Of a DNA stretch of 64,000 nucleotides, positions 1 through 8,365 are shown piece after piece. Numbering within the stretch: the stretch's first letter is position 1; every line of letters starts with the position of its first letter. The stretch is from Bacillota bacterium (GTDB lineage Bacteria; Bacillota; Clostridia; Lachnospirales; Lachnospiraceae). Both the position numbers and the translations under genes were made by a program. The notes beneath the pieces are model-generated. The model worked only from the letters and a program-made list of their open reading frames with translations. It was not told where the DNA came from and did not search any database. The DNA lies in contig JAEWAK010000052.1 of NCBI GenBank assembly GCA_023391695.1, forward strand, positions 124,001 through 188,000. The letters run 5' to 3'.

Positions 1-1
1 G

Positions 2-469
2 GGTACCGATTTCTTAAAGGAGCTGCAGGAATACACCAATGTTGTATGGCAATACGGCGGGGAAGGTACTGTTATTATTCCTTCCCTGTTCCGGCCCCTG
101 TCCATATCCTTAAGTATTAATGACGAGGAGGATAAAAAACCGGATAAGATCCGCCTGGGAGTTATTTTAGATTCGAGCCTGTCTTATAAACCTTCCGAAG
201 TTGACGGCGAAAAATTAAATACGGTACTGAAGCTCCTCAGTGATAAAAGTAAATTTGAAATACTGAAGTTAATAAAGGATAAACCGGCTTATGGGTTTAA
301 AATAGCAAGTGCACTTAATCTGTCTACCTCCACCATATCCTACCACATGAACGGTTTAATATCGGCAGACCTGATCAAGCTTGAAAAGGATGCGAATAAG
401 ATCTATTACAGTATGAATAAAGAAGCCATAAGTCAGTTCTTAGAGGATATCCGCACCCTGCTGCTGTAA
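2..469 (+). CDS. ArsR-like winged-helix regulator, 3' part
   Basis: An open frame enters from the left edge and ends at TAA 467-469, so the N-terminus is missing. The last ~85 residues form a helix-turn-helix unit typical of ArsR/SmtB-like regulators: 'SKFEILKLIKDKPAYG' followed by 'LNLSTSTISYHMNGL', a recognition helix, and then a wing around 'KIYYSMNKEA'. The part before it is a longer N-terminal region, as in multi-domain ArsR proteins whose HTH is C-terminal. No metal-binding cysteines are visible. It ends 14 bases before the stop of the convergent DUF2804 gene. The DNA-binding role is clear; the ligand and targets are unknown. Confidence 0.75.
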   Translation, partial: GTDFLKELQEYTNVVWQYGGEGTVIIPSLFRPLSISLSINDEEDKKPDKIRLGVILDSSLSYKPSEVDGEKLNTVLKLLSDKSKFEILKLIKDKPAYGFKIASALNLSTSTISYHMNGLISADLIKLEKDANKIYYSMNKEAISQFLEDIRTLLL

Positions 470-482
470 ACGGGCTGCATAT

Positions 483-1508
483 TTACCATCTGTTTTGAAC
501 TCTTTCGGCAAATCCGAAAAAGTCATGTAATGAAATGGTTTGACCGTCATCGAGAACGGCCGTTCCGGTAAATCTGCCAAATACCTGATGCTGGCTGGTG
601 GAAAGTAAAGCTGCGGATAAATTTAAATTCCGGTCATAGAGCGGTTGGAAGACCAGGTCTAACCGTTTATCTTCTGAAATAATCCGCCAGGGTTTCATAA
701 ATTCATATTCTTTCCTGTCATTTTTGGGTATCCGGAATTTTACTTTTGTCAATTTACTTGCCTTTCCGTTTAAGAACAGCATATTCTCCGTGGCTTTTGA
801 CGTGTCTCCGAAACCATAGCCAAGATTAAAGCCAAAAGGGCTGCCATCAATGAAACCCTGGGCCGCACTCCAGTACCAGGTGGTTTTATAGGGCCATATT
901 CCGCGCCCCCAATCCAGAAGACCGAAGGAATTTACCGGAAGATAGGAATAACCGGTGTTTTTTAAAATGACATAACCGGCTGCAGCCATGCCGACTATTT
1001 TACGGTTATAATAAAAAAACTTATCATTTTCCCTAAAAGGTGTGGCAATGACCATGGAATCCTCCGGTTCACCGGTCAGGAGAATGGAGGCGGTAAGGTC
1101 TGAACCTGTAGTGAAATTTTTTATAAATAATGAGATTTTACGGTTTTGGTTTTCATGTGTTATACTTAAATTCACACTATCGTCTTTATAAATAATATCT
1201 CCGGTAAGGGAGGATTCAGGCAGTATCCACCCGGGAACAATTTTAACCACGTTTTTAGCCTGTTCTGAAATATTCTTAAAATCAACCAGGGTCACACTAA
1301 GCAGGAGGATACGGGAAGTACTTCCAAGGGTAAGTGCAAAAGCGGAATCTTCGTTGCAGATCAAATAGTAATCCCATTCTTTCAGGCGGAGCTTGTAAGC
1401 CGCATCTGCCCTGTTATACCTTAATAGGGGTGAGGTCGCATATCCTCTCTGGATTAATTCTCCGTGTTTATTTAATAAATCTGACGGATCCGTGATTTTA
1501 TACTCCAT
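483..1508 (-). CDS. DUF2804 family protein
   Basis: A 341-residue protein that I recognise as the DUF2804 family from its start, 'EYKITDPSDLLNKHGELI' followed by 'RGYATSPLLRYNR' and 'LRLKEWDYYLI'. It is rich in beta strands, with motifs such as 'DWGRGIWPYKTTWYWSAAQG' near residues 197-216 and 'FGFNLGYGFGD'. This resembles lipocalin- or cyclase-like beta-barrel families, although its biochemical function is not established. No signal peptide or membrane segment is seen, so it is probably cytosolic. The ATG at 1506-1508 has a GGGAGAAGAG-like ribosome site upstream. It is convergent with the ArsR-like gene. The length is normal for the family. Confidence 0.8.
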   Translation of the reverse strand: MEYKITDPSDLLNKHGELIQRGYATSPLLRYNRADAAYKLRLKEWDYYLICNEDSAFALTLGSTSRILLLSVTLVDFKNISEQAKNVVKIVPGWILPESSLTGDIIYKDDSVNLSITHENQNRKISLFIKNFTTGSDLTASILLTGEPEDSMVIATPFRENDKFFYYNRKIVGMAAAGYVILKNTGYSYLPVNSFGLLDWGRGIWPYKTTWYWSAAQGFIDGSPFGFNLGYGFGDTSKATENMLFLNGKASKLTKVKFRIPKNDRKEYEFMKPWRIISEDKRLDLVFQPLYDRNLNLSAALLSTSQHQVFGRFTGTAVLDDGQTISLHDFFGFAERVQNRW

Positions 1509-1629
1509 TTCTCTTCTCCCATTTTTAAACCTATATTATATATTATTATAAGGATTATTGTTAAAGAACCCCGGCAGTGAAGTGTATAATGAAAAAGGCA
1601 CCTCCCTCCCGGAATAGTTTCCCTTCCTG

Positions 1630-1722
1630 ATTGTCACCCAGAAAGTCATAAAAAACTAAATTATGATTATATATACGTTTATATTTATTCAATAGTCTAA
1701 ATTGGACTTTTTGGGTAACAAT
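1630..1722. repeat. imperfect 18-bp inverted repeat
   Basis: ATTGTCACCCAGAAAGTC at 1630-1647 faces GACTTTTTGGGTAACAAT at 1705-1722; 16 of 18 positions are complementary. The ~57 bases between are AT-rich. It lies in the 608-base gap between DUF2804 and the TetR gene. It may be a small insertion remnant or a hairpin; no coding signal is present. Confidence 0.45.
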
Positions 1723-1769
1723 CCTTCATGCGTTTGTCTGAGACTTAGCAGAGTTAGTGTATAATTATC

Positions 1770-1852
1770 ATTGGCAAAAGTAAAAAAGGAAGTAGAGAAA
1801 AATCCCTACTTCCCAAATCATACCAAGAGAAACTGAATGAGGCATTGCCAAT
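1770..1852. repeat. nested inverted repeats in the tetR upstream region
   Basis: An outer pair, ATTGGCAA (1770-1777) and TTGCCAAT (1845-1852), encloses an inner hairpin GGAAGTAG (1788-1795) / CTACTTCC (1806-1813). The structure ends about 35 bases before the best promoter of the downstream TetR gene, so it may be a control site or the terminator of an unseen transcript. Confidence 0.4.
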
Positions 1853-1885
1853 AAGTGCTTGACACAAACCTTAATAGAGTATTAC

Positions 1886-1914
1886 TTGCAATGTCAGGCA
1901 TACTCTGTTATAAT
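1886..1914 (+). promoter_or_regulatory. predicted sigma-A promoter for the tetR gene
   Basis: TTGCAA (1886-1891), a 17-base spacer, then a perfect TATAAT (1909-1914). The resulting ~200-base leader carries another perfect 10-bp inverted repeat, ATTTAAAAGG (2000-2009) / CCTTTTAAAT (2035-2044), and a CATG-N5-CATG motif near 2060-2072 that could be an operator. This covers the rest of the 1509-2117 gap. Confidence 0.5.
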
Positions 1915-2117
1915 CAAGCTGGAAATAATCAATGGCATAATATTAAGACTTCAAGAAGATAGTTTTCCAAAAGCAGGGACTTATGGATAACTATTTTTCA
2001 TTTAAAAGGAAGTTTCTCAAATTACCTTTTAAATAAAAATCCTTTCAGGCAGGATGTGCATGACGTACATGACGCGCTGGTGGAAATATTCTTTCGTGTT
2101 TAAATGAGGTATAAAAT

Positions 2118-2672
2118 ATGTCACAGATTACAAAAAATGCTCTTGCAACATCATTAAAAAAATTTTTAAACTATAAAACCCTGGATAAAATAACGGTCAA
2201 GGATATTGTGGAGGACTGCGGGGTAAACCGCCAGACTTTTTATTATCACTATCAGGATATCTATAGCCTGGTGGAATGGATATTCATTACGGAAGGCATG
2301 AAGATACTGGAGGGCAAGAAAACCTACGACAGCTGGCAGGAGGGATTTTTACGGGTATTTTACTATGTCCAGGAGAATAAGCCTTTGGTCGTAAATACCT
2401 TCCATTCCATAGGACGGGATCACCTGGAGCGGTTTTTGTACAACGAAGTTTATAAGTTATTGATTGATGTGGTGAACGAGCAGGCAGAAGGAATGAAGGT
2501 GTCGGAGGAAAATAAGAATTTTATTGCAGATTTTTACAAATATGCTTTTGTAGGAATTGTGATGGAATGGATCCGGAACGGCATGAGGGAAGCCCCTGAG
2601 GAAATCATTGATAAAATCAGCAAGCTGATTAAGGGAGATATCCGTAAGGCTTTAATAAAATATGAAGTATGA
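2118..2672 (+). CDS. TetR/AcrR-family regulator (DhaS-like C-terminus)
   Basis: A 184-residue one-component regulator. Residues ~1-55 form the TetR helix-turn-helix, with 'ITVKDIVEDCGVNRQTFYYHY' split across helices 2 and 3. The C-terminal ligand domain, with 'FIADFYKYAFVGIVMEWIRNG', resembles the TetR_C group found in DhaS-type regulators. The start ATG follows AATGAGGT. It is directly upstream of oleate hydratase on the same strand, which makes a local repressor responding to fatty acids or membrane stress plausible; this is inferred from context only. A 15-bp perfect inverted repeat separates the two genes. Confidence 0.85.
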   Translation: MSQITKNALATSLKKFLNYKTLDKITVKDIVEDCGVNRQTFYYHYQDIYSLVEWIFITEGMKILEGKKTYDSWQEGFLRVFYYVQENKPLVVNTFHSIGRDHLERFLYNEVYKLLIDVVNEQAEGMKVSEENKNFIADFYKYAFVGIVMEWIRNGMREAPEEIIDKISKLIKGDIRKALIKYEV

Positions 2673-2694
2673 TTGAAAAAAATATATTAATTTA

Positions 2695-2743
2695 GACAAA
2701 GCAGGCAGTGTGTATAAACTTTGGGCATACTGCCTGCTTTGTC
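2695..2743 (+). terminator. 15-bp perfect hairpin between tetR and oleate hydratase
   Basis: GACAAAGCAGGCAGT (2695-2709) pairs perfectly with ACTGCCTGCTTTGTC (2729-2743) around a 19-base loop. No T-run follows, so it could instead be an attenuator or operator for the oleate hydratase transcript. It overlaps the possible TTG start at 2721, which argues against that start. Confidence 0.55.
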
Positions 2744-2828
2744 TATGGCGCAGCTTTCTGAATGGGATTACAATGCATACTGTAAAGAACATAAAAATAG
2801 TCCAAATCATGATCAGGAGGTAATTATC

Positions 2829-4415
2829 ATGCAGAAAGATAGTTTAGGCAAACAGGTATATTTCATAGGGGGAGGACTTGCTTCCCTGGCCGGTGCGGCT
2901 TACCTTATCCGCGACTGCAATATGGAAGGTCAAAATATTCATATACTGGAAAGTATGCCCATATTAGGCGGTTCCAATGACGGAATCGGAACTCCGGAGA
3001 AAGGATTCGTATGCCGTGGGGGGAGGATGCTGAATGAAGAAACCTATGAAAATTTCTGGGATTTGTTTTATTCCATCCCGTCCCTTGAGAGAGAAGGTGT
3101 ATCCGTCAGCCAGGAAATATTGGAATTTGACCAAGCCCATCCCACCCATTCCAATGCCCGTCTGATTAATCAAAAAGGTGAAATACTGGATGTAAAAAGT
3201 ATGGGTTTTAGCCAGGCAGACCGTATGGCCATGCTCAAACTGTTAATGACGCCGGAAGAAAAACTGGATAATCTGAAAATCTCCGACTGGTTTAAGCGTC
3301 CGTTCTTTGAGACGAATTTCTGGTATATGTGGCAGACTACTTTCGCTTTCCAGGAGTGGTCCAGTTTATTTGAATTCCGGAGATATATGTACCGCATGAT
3401 GTTTGAATTCTCCCGGATCGAAACATTGGAGGGGGTTACCAGAAGCCCGTATAACCAATATGATTCCGTCATATTGCCCTTAAAGGCTTTTCTTGATAAT
3501 CATCAGGTAGATTTCTCATTAAAATGTACGGTAACCGATCTGGACTTCGAAGAAGCGGAGGAAATTACCGTTACCGCAATACATTATAAGGATAATAAGG
3601 GAGAGGGCATGATACAGCTTCATGAAGGGGATCTTTGTATTGTTACCAACGGCTGTATGACCGACTGCGCCACCTTGGGGGATTTTAATACCCCGGCACC
3701 TTACAGGGCAGATAATCCCGTATCCGGTGACCTTTGGGCCAGAATAGCAGGCAAAAGACCCGGTCTGGGCAATCCGAAACCATTCTTTGGCAATCCGGAG
3801 GAAACCAATTGGGAGTCCTTTACCGTAACCCTTAACGGTAATAAGCTGCTGAAAAAAATAGAGGCCTACTCCCGGAATGTTCCCGGCAGCGGCGCCCTTA
3901 TGACTTTTAAGGATTCAAACTGGCGAATGTCTATCGTTGTAGCAGTACAGCCCCACTTTAAGAACCAGCCGGAGAATCAGACGATCTTCTGGGGGTATGG
4001 TTTATATACGGATAAACCGGGGGATTATGTGAAAAAGCCGATGCGCGACTGTACCGGCAGGGAGATACTGGTTGAATTACTGCATCATCTGCATTTTGAA
4101 GAGGAAACAGAGGAGATATTAAAGGATGTAGTGAATGTAATTCCCTGTATGATGCCCTACATTGACTCCCAGTTCCAGCCAAGGGCTATGGCTGACCGTC
4201 CTAAGGTAGTACCGGAAGGTTCCACGAATTTAGGATTCATCAGCCAGTTTGTTGAAATTCCCGAGGACATGGTTTTCACGGAGGAATTCTCCATACGTGC
4301 CGCCAGAATCGCCGTATACACCCTGATGGGAATGAAACGGCCGGTGAGCCCGGTAACCCATCACTACCGCGATATCCGTACCCTGTTAAAGGCTTTAAAT
4401 ACCAGTTTCCGTTAA
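2829..4415 (+). CDS. ohyA: oleate hydratase (MCRA family)
   Basis: An FAD-binding hydratase of the myosin-cross-reactive-antigen family, which adds water to the cis-9 double bond of oleate to give 10-hydroxystearate and is linked to fatty-acid detoxification. It has the N-terminal FAD motif 'VYFIGGGLASLAGAAYLIRD', then 'HILESMPILGGSNDG', and family segments such as 'CRGGRMLNEETYENFWDLF' and 'PYIDSQFQPRAMADRPKVVP' near the C-terminus. The best start is ATG 2829, eight bases after AGGAGG (2815-2820), giving 528 residues. Upstream in-frame TTG 2721 and ATG 2745 lack ribosome sites, and 2721 lies in the hairpin. It is downstream of a TetR gene. Identity is firm. Confidence 0.93.
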   Translation: MQKDSLGKQVYFIGGGLASLAGAAYLIRDCNMEGQNIHILESMPILGGSNDGIGTPEKGFVCRGGRMLNEETYENFWDLFYSIPSLEREGVSVSQEILEFDQAHPTHSNARLINQKGEILDVKSMGFSQADRMAMLKLLMTPEEKLDNLKISDWFKRPFFETNFWYMWQTTFAFQEWSSLFEFRRYMYRMMFEFSRIETLEGVTRSPYNQYDSVILPLKAFLDNHQVDFSLKCTVTDLDFEEAEEITVTAIHYKDNKGEGMIQLHEGDLCIVTNGCMTDCATLGDFNTPAPYRADNPVSGDLWARIAGKRPGLGNPKPFFGNPEETNWESFTVTLNGNKLLKKIEAYSRNVPGSGALMTFKDSNWRMSIVVAVQPHFKNQPENQTIFWGYGLYTDKPGDYVKKPMRDCTGREILVELLHHLHFEEETEEILKDVVNVIPCMMPYIDSQFQPRAMADRPKVVPEGSTNLGFISQFVEIPEDMVFTEEFSIRAARIAVYTLMGMKRPVSPVTHHYRDIRTLLKALNTSFR

Positions 4416-4424
4416 AAAGGCTTA

Positions 4425-4461
4425 GTCAAAGCGGATATCCGCATTCTGCTTTGCTGCATGC
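4425..4461 (-). repeat. dispersed ~37-bp intergenic repeat, copy a
   Basis: On the minus strand this reads GCATGCAGCAAAGC, then AGAATGCGG, then ATATCCGCTTTGAC. Related copies lie at 8211-8246, 11758-11790 (degenerate), 35162-35195, 42431-42467 and 57746-57780. The halves AAAGCGG and CCGCTTT can pair, so it can fold into a hairpin. Confidence 0.5.
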
Positions 4462-4492
4462 TTTTGCTATTACATCGGAAACCTATCTGAAA

Positions 4493-4543
4493 GAAACAAC
4501 CTGAAATTCGGATTATAAAAAGGCCCGAATTTCAGGTTGTTTC
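4493..4543. terminator. bidirectional terminator, 19-bp perfect stem
   Basis: GAAACAACCTGAAATTCGG (4493-4511) and its exact complement (4525-4543) flank a 13-base loop. It lies between the convergent oleate hydratase and Ca2+-ATPase genes and should end both transcripts. Confidence 0.8.
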
Positions 4544-4561
4544 TGTGTCTGAACCGATAAC

Positions 4562-7231
4562 TTATTTTCCTTCATTCCTTTCGGCAACCCTGGTAAATAG
4601 TTTAATGATTTCATTTACGGCAAGGGGTACCAAAGCAAATAATATGACGATTCCCCAGTCCCTTAAGCTTATATTATGCACTTTAAAGGCATTCGCTAAG
4701 AAGGGTATGGAGATTACCGCTAACTGCAGGATGATTCCCACAACAATGGAACCGATCAGGTACTTATTGGAAAACAACCCAATCTGGAATATGGATTTGG
4801 TTGAATTCCGGATGGTCAGGGAATAAAACAGCTGGGAAGCGGCAAGCACAACAAAGGCCATGGTTCTGGCATAAGTCAATACTTCATCCGGTATATCGGC
4901 TGCTCCAAGGCTGTAGCCGTGTTCCGCCAGTCCGAAGTAGAAAGCCGTCAAGGTCAGGATACCGATTAAGACGCCGCCAATAATTGCCCTGACTCCGGCA
5001 CCTTTTGCAAAAAAGCTTTCCTTTGGATCCCTGGGTTTTTTCTTCATGACATCCTTATCACCGGGATCAATTCCAAGTGCTATGGCCGGCAGGGAATCGG
5101 TTATTAAGTTAATCCACAATATCTGTGTGGGCATTAACGGAACCGGCCAGAAGAACAGGATGGAGGCAAGAATGGTAACTACTTCCCCCAAATTGCAGGA
5201 TAATAAAAATATAACGGATTTCTTGATATTATTATAAATATTCCTGCCTTCTTCAATTGCATTAACAATGGTAGTAAAATTATCATCCGTTAAAATCATG
5301 TCACTGGCACCTTTGGCAACATCCGTACCGGTGATACCCATAGCTACGCCGATGTCCGCATATTTTAAGGAAGGGGCGTCATTTACGCCGTCACCGGTCA
5401 TGGAAACGATATTTCCGTGTAACTTAAAGGCCCGTACAATTTTAACCTTATGCTCCGGGGATACTCTTGCAAATACCCGGTAGTCGTTAATCTTTGCCGA
5501 AAATTCCTCATCGGATAAACCATCGATTTCTGCACCGGTTATGCTCTGGTTAATAGAGGCTGCTATCCCAAGTTCCTTTGCAATGGCAACAGCCGTATTC
5601 TTATGATCCCCGGTGATCATGATAGGCGTAATGCCTGCGGATTTGGCTTCCCGGATGGAATCTCTGACTTCCAGCCTCGGAGGATCGATCATACCTACCA
5701 GGCCTATAAGGATCAGGTCCTTTTCCATATCATCGGGTTCGGTTATTTCGGCGGTATCTTTATAAGCAACGCCAAGAACCCTTAAGGCATCATTCGACAT
5801 TTCTTCCGTAATTCTTAAATAATCTGCTTTTAATGCATCCGATAAAGGTACAATCTGGCCATTTACAAGGGCGGAAGCCGAAATGCTGAGTAAATTATCA
5901 ATGGCACCTTTGGTATGGACCCGGTAACCGCTGCCTTCCTCATTTAAGGTTGACATTAACTTCCGGTCGGAATCAAAAGGCTTTTCGGAAACCCTTTTAT
6001 GTTTGGCATTTAATGCGGCTTTGGACAGATTAAACCGTTCCCCTAACAGGATAAGGGCAATTTCGGTAGGATCCCCGGTGCCCTGGCCGTTTTCATAGGT
6101 AGCATCGGAGCATAAGACCAGGGATTTGACCAATTCCGTTTCATCCTTTGCGGCCTGTAAGGGCTTTAAATCATCCAGAGGAATATCTTTTAAGTTATGA
6201 AGAGTGTATTGCTTTACCACGGTCATTTTGTTCTGGGTAAGGGTACCGGTTTTATCGGAACATATAATGTTAACGGAGCCCAGGGTTTCCACTGCCGGCA
6301 ATTTTTTTACAATAGCGTTGATCTTAGACATCCGGGTTACGCCAAGGGCCAGTACAATGGCAACAATGGCGGCCAGACCTTCCGGAATAGCGGCAACGGC
6401 TAAACTTATGGCAGTTAAGAACATTTCAAACAGGTCTCTCTTTTGAAGGATTGCAATAATAAATATAACAACACAGATACCAATGGCAATGAAACCCAGG
6501 ATTCTGCCAAGTTCATCCAGCCTTTTTTGCAGAGGTGTCATTTCATTATTATCTTCTTCCAGGATTTTTGCTATTTTACCGATTTCCGTATCCATGGCGG
6601 TGGCAACCACAACGCCTTCCCCCCGGCCGTAGGTAGCAAGGGTCGACATGAAGGCCATATTCACTTTATCACCAATTGGGGTTTTGGGGTCTTCCAAAAT
6701 CTTAGCCGCCTCTTTAGATGAGGGGAGGGATTCCCCGGTCAGGGCAGATTCTTCAATCTGCAGGTTGGCACTCTCCACCAGCCTTAAATCCGCCGGTATA
6801 TAACGTCCGGCATCCAATATTATAATATCGCCCGGAACAACTTCTTCCGAATTAATCTCCTTTACTTCCCCGTCACGGCGGACCAAGGATCTTGGGGTAG
6901 TCATCTGCTGGAGGGCTTCCACAGCCTTTTCAGCCTTAGCTTCCTGTATAACGCCAATTACCGCATTTAGTATTACTACCAAAAGGATAATAACGGCATC
7001 CACGTATTCACCAATAAACAGTGTAATTACAGCAGCTCCCAAAAGCACATAAATCAGCATATCCTTAAGCTGGGCTAAGAAAAGCGAAATCAGGCTTTTC
7101 TTCGGCTTGCCCTTTAGCTTGTTCATACCGTACTTATCAAGTCGAGCTTTCGCTTCTTCACTGGCAAGGCCGGTTAAAGGGCTAACATTTAACTCTTTAA
7201 AAATTTCCTCCGTAGATTTTGAAAACCACAT
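4562..7231 (-). CDS. calcium-transporting P-type ATPase (PMR1/SERCA-like)
   Basis: An 889-residue type II P-type ATPase that pumps Ca2+ out across the membrane using ATP. Visible in order are an N-terminal cation-ATPase domain (residues 1-70), TM1-2, the actuator 'TGES' near 165, TM3-4 with the ion-site 'PEGL' near 285, the phosphorylated Asp in 'CSDKTGTLTQNK' near 327, 'TGD' and 'TGDGVNDAPSLKYADIG' near 610, and six C-terminal membrane helices. The 'PEGL' motif and 'GDGVNDAP' point to Ca2+ rather than heavy metals. ATG 7229-7231 follows AAAGAGGTG. It is monocistronic and ends in a strong bidirectional terminator. Exact ion choice (Ca2+ or Mn2+) cannot be settled by eye. Confidence 0.92.
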   Translation of the reverse strand: MWFSKSTEEIFKELNVSPLTGLASEEAKARLDKYGMNKLKGKPKKSLISLFLAQLKDMLIYVLLGAAVITLFIGEYVDAVIILLVVILNAVIGVIQEAKAEKAVEALQQMTTPRSLVRRDGEVKEINSEEVVPGDIIILDAGRYIPADLRLVESANLQIEESALTGESLPSSKEAAKILEDPKTPIGDKVNMAFMSTLATYGRGEGVVVATAMDTEIGKIAKILEEDNNEMTPLQKRLDELGRILGFIAIGICVVIFIIAILQKRDLFEMFLTAISLAVAAIPEGLAAIVAIVLALGVTRMSKINAIVKKLPAVETLGSVNIICSDKTGTLTQNKMTVVKQYTLHNLKDIPLDDLKPLQAAKDETELVKSLVLCSDATYENGQGTGDPTEIALILLGERFNLSKAALNAKHKRVSEKPFDSDRKLMSTLNEEGSGYRVHTKGAIDNLLSISASALVNGQIVPLSDALKADYLRITEEMSNDALRVLGVAYKDTAEITEPDDMEKDLILIGLVGMIDPPRLEVRDSIREAKSAGITPIMITGDHKNTAVAIAKELGIAASINQSITGAEIDGLSDEEFSAKINDYRVFARVSPEHKVKIVRAFKLHGNIVSMTGDGVNDAPSLKYADIGVAMGITGTDVAKGASDMILTDDNFTTIVNAIEEGRNIYNNIKKSVIFLLSCNLGEVVTILASILFFWPVPLMPTQILWINLITDSLPAIALGIDPGDKDVMKKKPRDPKESFFAKGAGVRAIIGGVLIGILTLTAFYFGLAEHGYSLGAADIPDEVLTYARTMAFVVLAASQLFYSLTIRNSTKSIFQIGLFSNKYLIGSIVVGIILQLAVISIPFLANAFKVHNISLRDWGIVILFALVPLAVNEIIKLFTRVAERNEGK

Positions 7232-7388
7232 ATAAAAACACCTCTTTCATAAATTTTATAAAAATAAGAACAGATCTTCCACTCTTCTCTATTTTTTCTA
7301 AATTTTACAACTTTATACTTTGGTACTTTATTGTACTATATTTTCTTTCACCAGTAAACTAAATTTGTATTAATTTTGTCCTGAGTAC

Positions 7389-7655
7389 TTAATTTTTCCG
7401 GATGAGAAAGTTTATAATCTGGAACTGCTGGATAAGCAAAAGGCACCCAAAGGAAAATTGGTCTTTGTTGGGGACGGAATCAATGATTCCCCGGTTCTTG
7501 CCCGAGCCGACACCGGGGTCGCCATGGGCGGTTTGGGTTCGGATGCCGCCATTGAAGCTGCGGATGTCGTACTGGCAACCATGCGGGAAGCGGTTCTTGC
7601 CAACGTGGGTGTGGCGCTGATTGCCGTTTTACAGGTTTGCCGTAATGACAGGTAA
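7389..7655 (+). pseudogene. decayed CadA/ZntA-type Zn/Cd ATPase, C-terminal remnant
   Basis: The frame reads 'PDEKVYNLELLDKQKAPKG', then 'KLVFVGDGINDSPVLARAD', then 'GVAMGGLGSDAAIEAADVVL'. This is the hinge region of a heavy-metal P-type ATPase of the CadA/ZntA kind, with the diagnostic 'GGLGSDAAIEAADVVL'. There is no start, phosphorylation domain or membrane region. After 'DVVL' the text jumps straight to 'ATMREAVLANVGVALIAVL', which is the family's final membrane segment, so about 40 residues are deleted internally. The gene is therefore truncated at the 5' end and internally deleted. It suggests that a Zn/Cd efflux gene once stood in this metal-resistance region. Confidence 0.85.
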
Positions 7656-7684
7656 AGTCTGTAAAAGAAATATAATGCAGGCAT

Positions 7685-7801
7685 AATATGTATATCCTGT
7701 AAGGATGAAATACATATTATTATTAAGGTTAAAATGTGAAAATGCAGTTGTTAATATATTAAAGATAAATTTACCTCCCATTGGTGGAATGGGCAGTAAA
7801 T
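7685..7801. repeat. two hairpins between the cadA remnant and the copper genes
   Basis: AATATGTAT (7685-7693) pairs with ATACATATT (7710-7718). ATTTACCTCCCATT (7769-7782) pairs with AATGGGCAGTAAAT (7788-7801), with two central mismatches. They may terminate read-through from the remnant. A 13-bp palindrome TACTAAATTAGTA (7880-7892), near the ribosome site of the next gene, is a possible metal-repressor operator. Confidence 0.4.
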
Positions 7802-7917
7802 AAAGGAAGAAAACCTTCTTGATAAAATATATTAAATTATATCCATAAAAACTCCATAATCCTCTGTTACTATTTTACTTACTAAATTAGTATTCCAATA
7901 GGATAGGAGGAAATTCT

Positions 7918-8202
7918 ATGTTTTTTAACAAAAACAGTAATAATGGTACTTCCGATAATGAGGGGAACAGACACAGTCCGTTAAAGCATTTGGGAATGAT
8001 GGGAATCTGCTGTTTACTTCCGATATTAATTATAGCAATTTTGCCGCTTTTAAATATTACGAATGCCGGGGCGAATGTATTTATCTCCGGTTTATCTTCC
8101 CTGATCTGTCCGATTATGATGGGTGTCATGATGTTTAGCATGTTCCGGGGAGGCAAGCATAAAAGCTGCTGTAAAGAAGAGGAAAAGAAAGAAATAAGGT
8201 AA
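7918..8202 (+). CDS. small membrane protein with Cys-rich tail, copper locus
   Basis: A 94-residue protein with a polar N-terminus, one or two hydrophobic segments ('GMMGICCLLPILIIAILPLL' and 'LICPIMMGVMMFSMF') and a charged tail 'GGKHKSCCKEEEKKEIR'. The paired cysteines near the first membrane segment and in the tail, with many methionines, look like soft-metal ligands. Start ATG 7918 follows GGATAGGAGG. It sits just upstream of CopA on the same strand, so a role in copper sensing or delivery is plausible. I do not recognise a named family with confidence; DUF2933-like small proteins are one possibility. Confidence 0.7.
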   Translation: MFFNKNSNNGTSDNEGNRHSPLKHLGMMGICCLLPILIIAILPLLNITNAGANVFISGLSSLICPIMMGVMMFSMFRGGKHKSCCKEEEKKEIR

Positions 8203-8210
8203 AGAATCAA

Positions 8211-8246
8211 CATGCAGCAAAGCGGAAAAAGAATATCCGCTTTGAC
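8211..8246 (+). repeat. dispersed ~37-bp intergenic repeat, copy b
   Basis: CATGCAGCAAAGCGGA is followed by a short spacer and ATATCCGCTTTGAC. AAAGCGGA and TCCGCTTT form an 8-bp stem. It is the best-preserved plus-strand copy and lies between the small Cys-rich gene and copA. Confidence 0.55.
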
Positions 8247-8290
8247 CGGCAGAATTACATGAATAACAGATGTAATAAGTTATGGAGTTT

Positions 8291-8365
8291 AGGTTGAAAA
8301 AACAAAAGCAGTTTTTTCATCATCCTGATTTATACGTGCGCCAGGGCGCACAGATGGGAGTTTAT
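8291..8365 (+). promoter_or_regulatory. two-hairpin leader element, copy 1 (copA)
   Basis: Hairpin P1 is TGAAAAAAC / GTTTTTTCA around AAAAGCA. Hairpin P2 is GTGCGC-CAGG-GCGCAC. CAGATGGGAGT follows with the Shine-Dalgarno sequence, and ATG 8366 of copA comes right after. The same arrangement recurs at 35353-35497 (two tandem units) and 43998-44067. The frame upstream is open here, so a false N-terminal extension from 8282 is possible. Confidence 0.75.

Noticed and set aside
2721..2828. Longer N-terminus for oleate hydratase (TTG 2721 or ATG 2745)
   Set aside because: No ribosome site, and the segment overlaps the perfect hairpin. ATG 2829 has AGGAGG at good spacing.
8282..8365. N-terminal extension of CopA reading through the leader
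   Set aside because: The same DNA recurs before other genes, where the frame is shifted; the ribosome site at its end points to ATG 8366.
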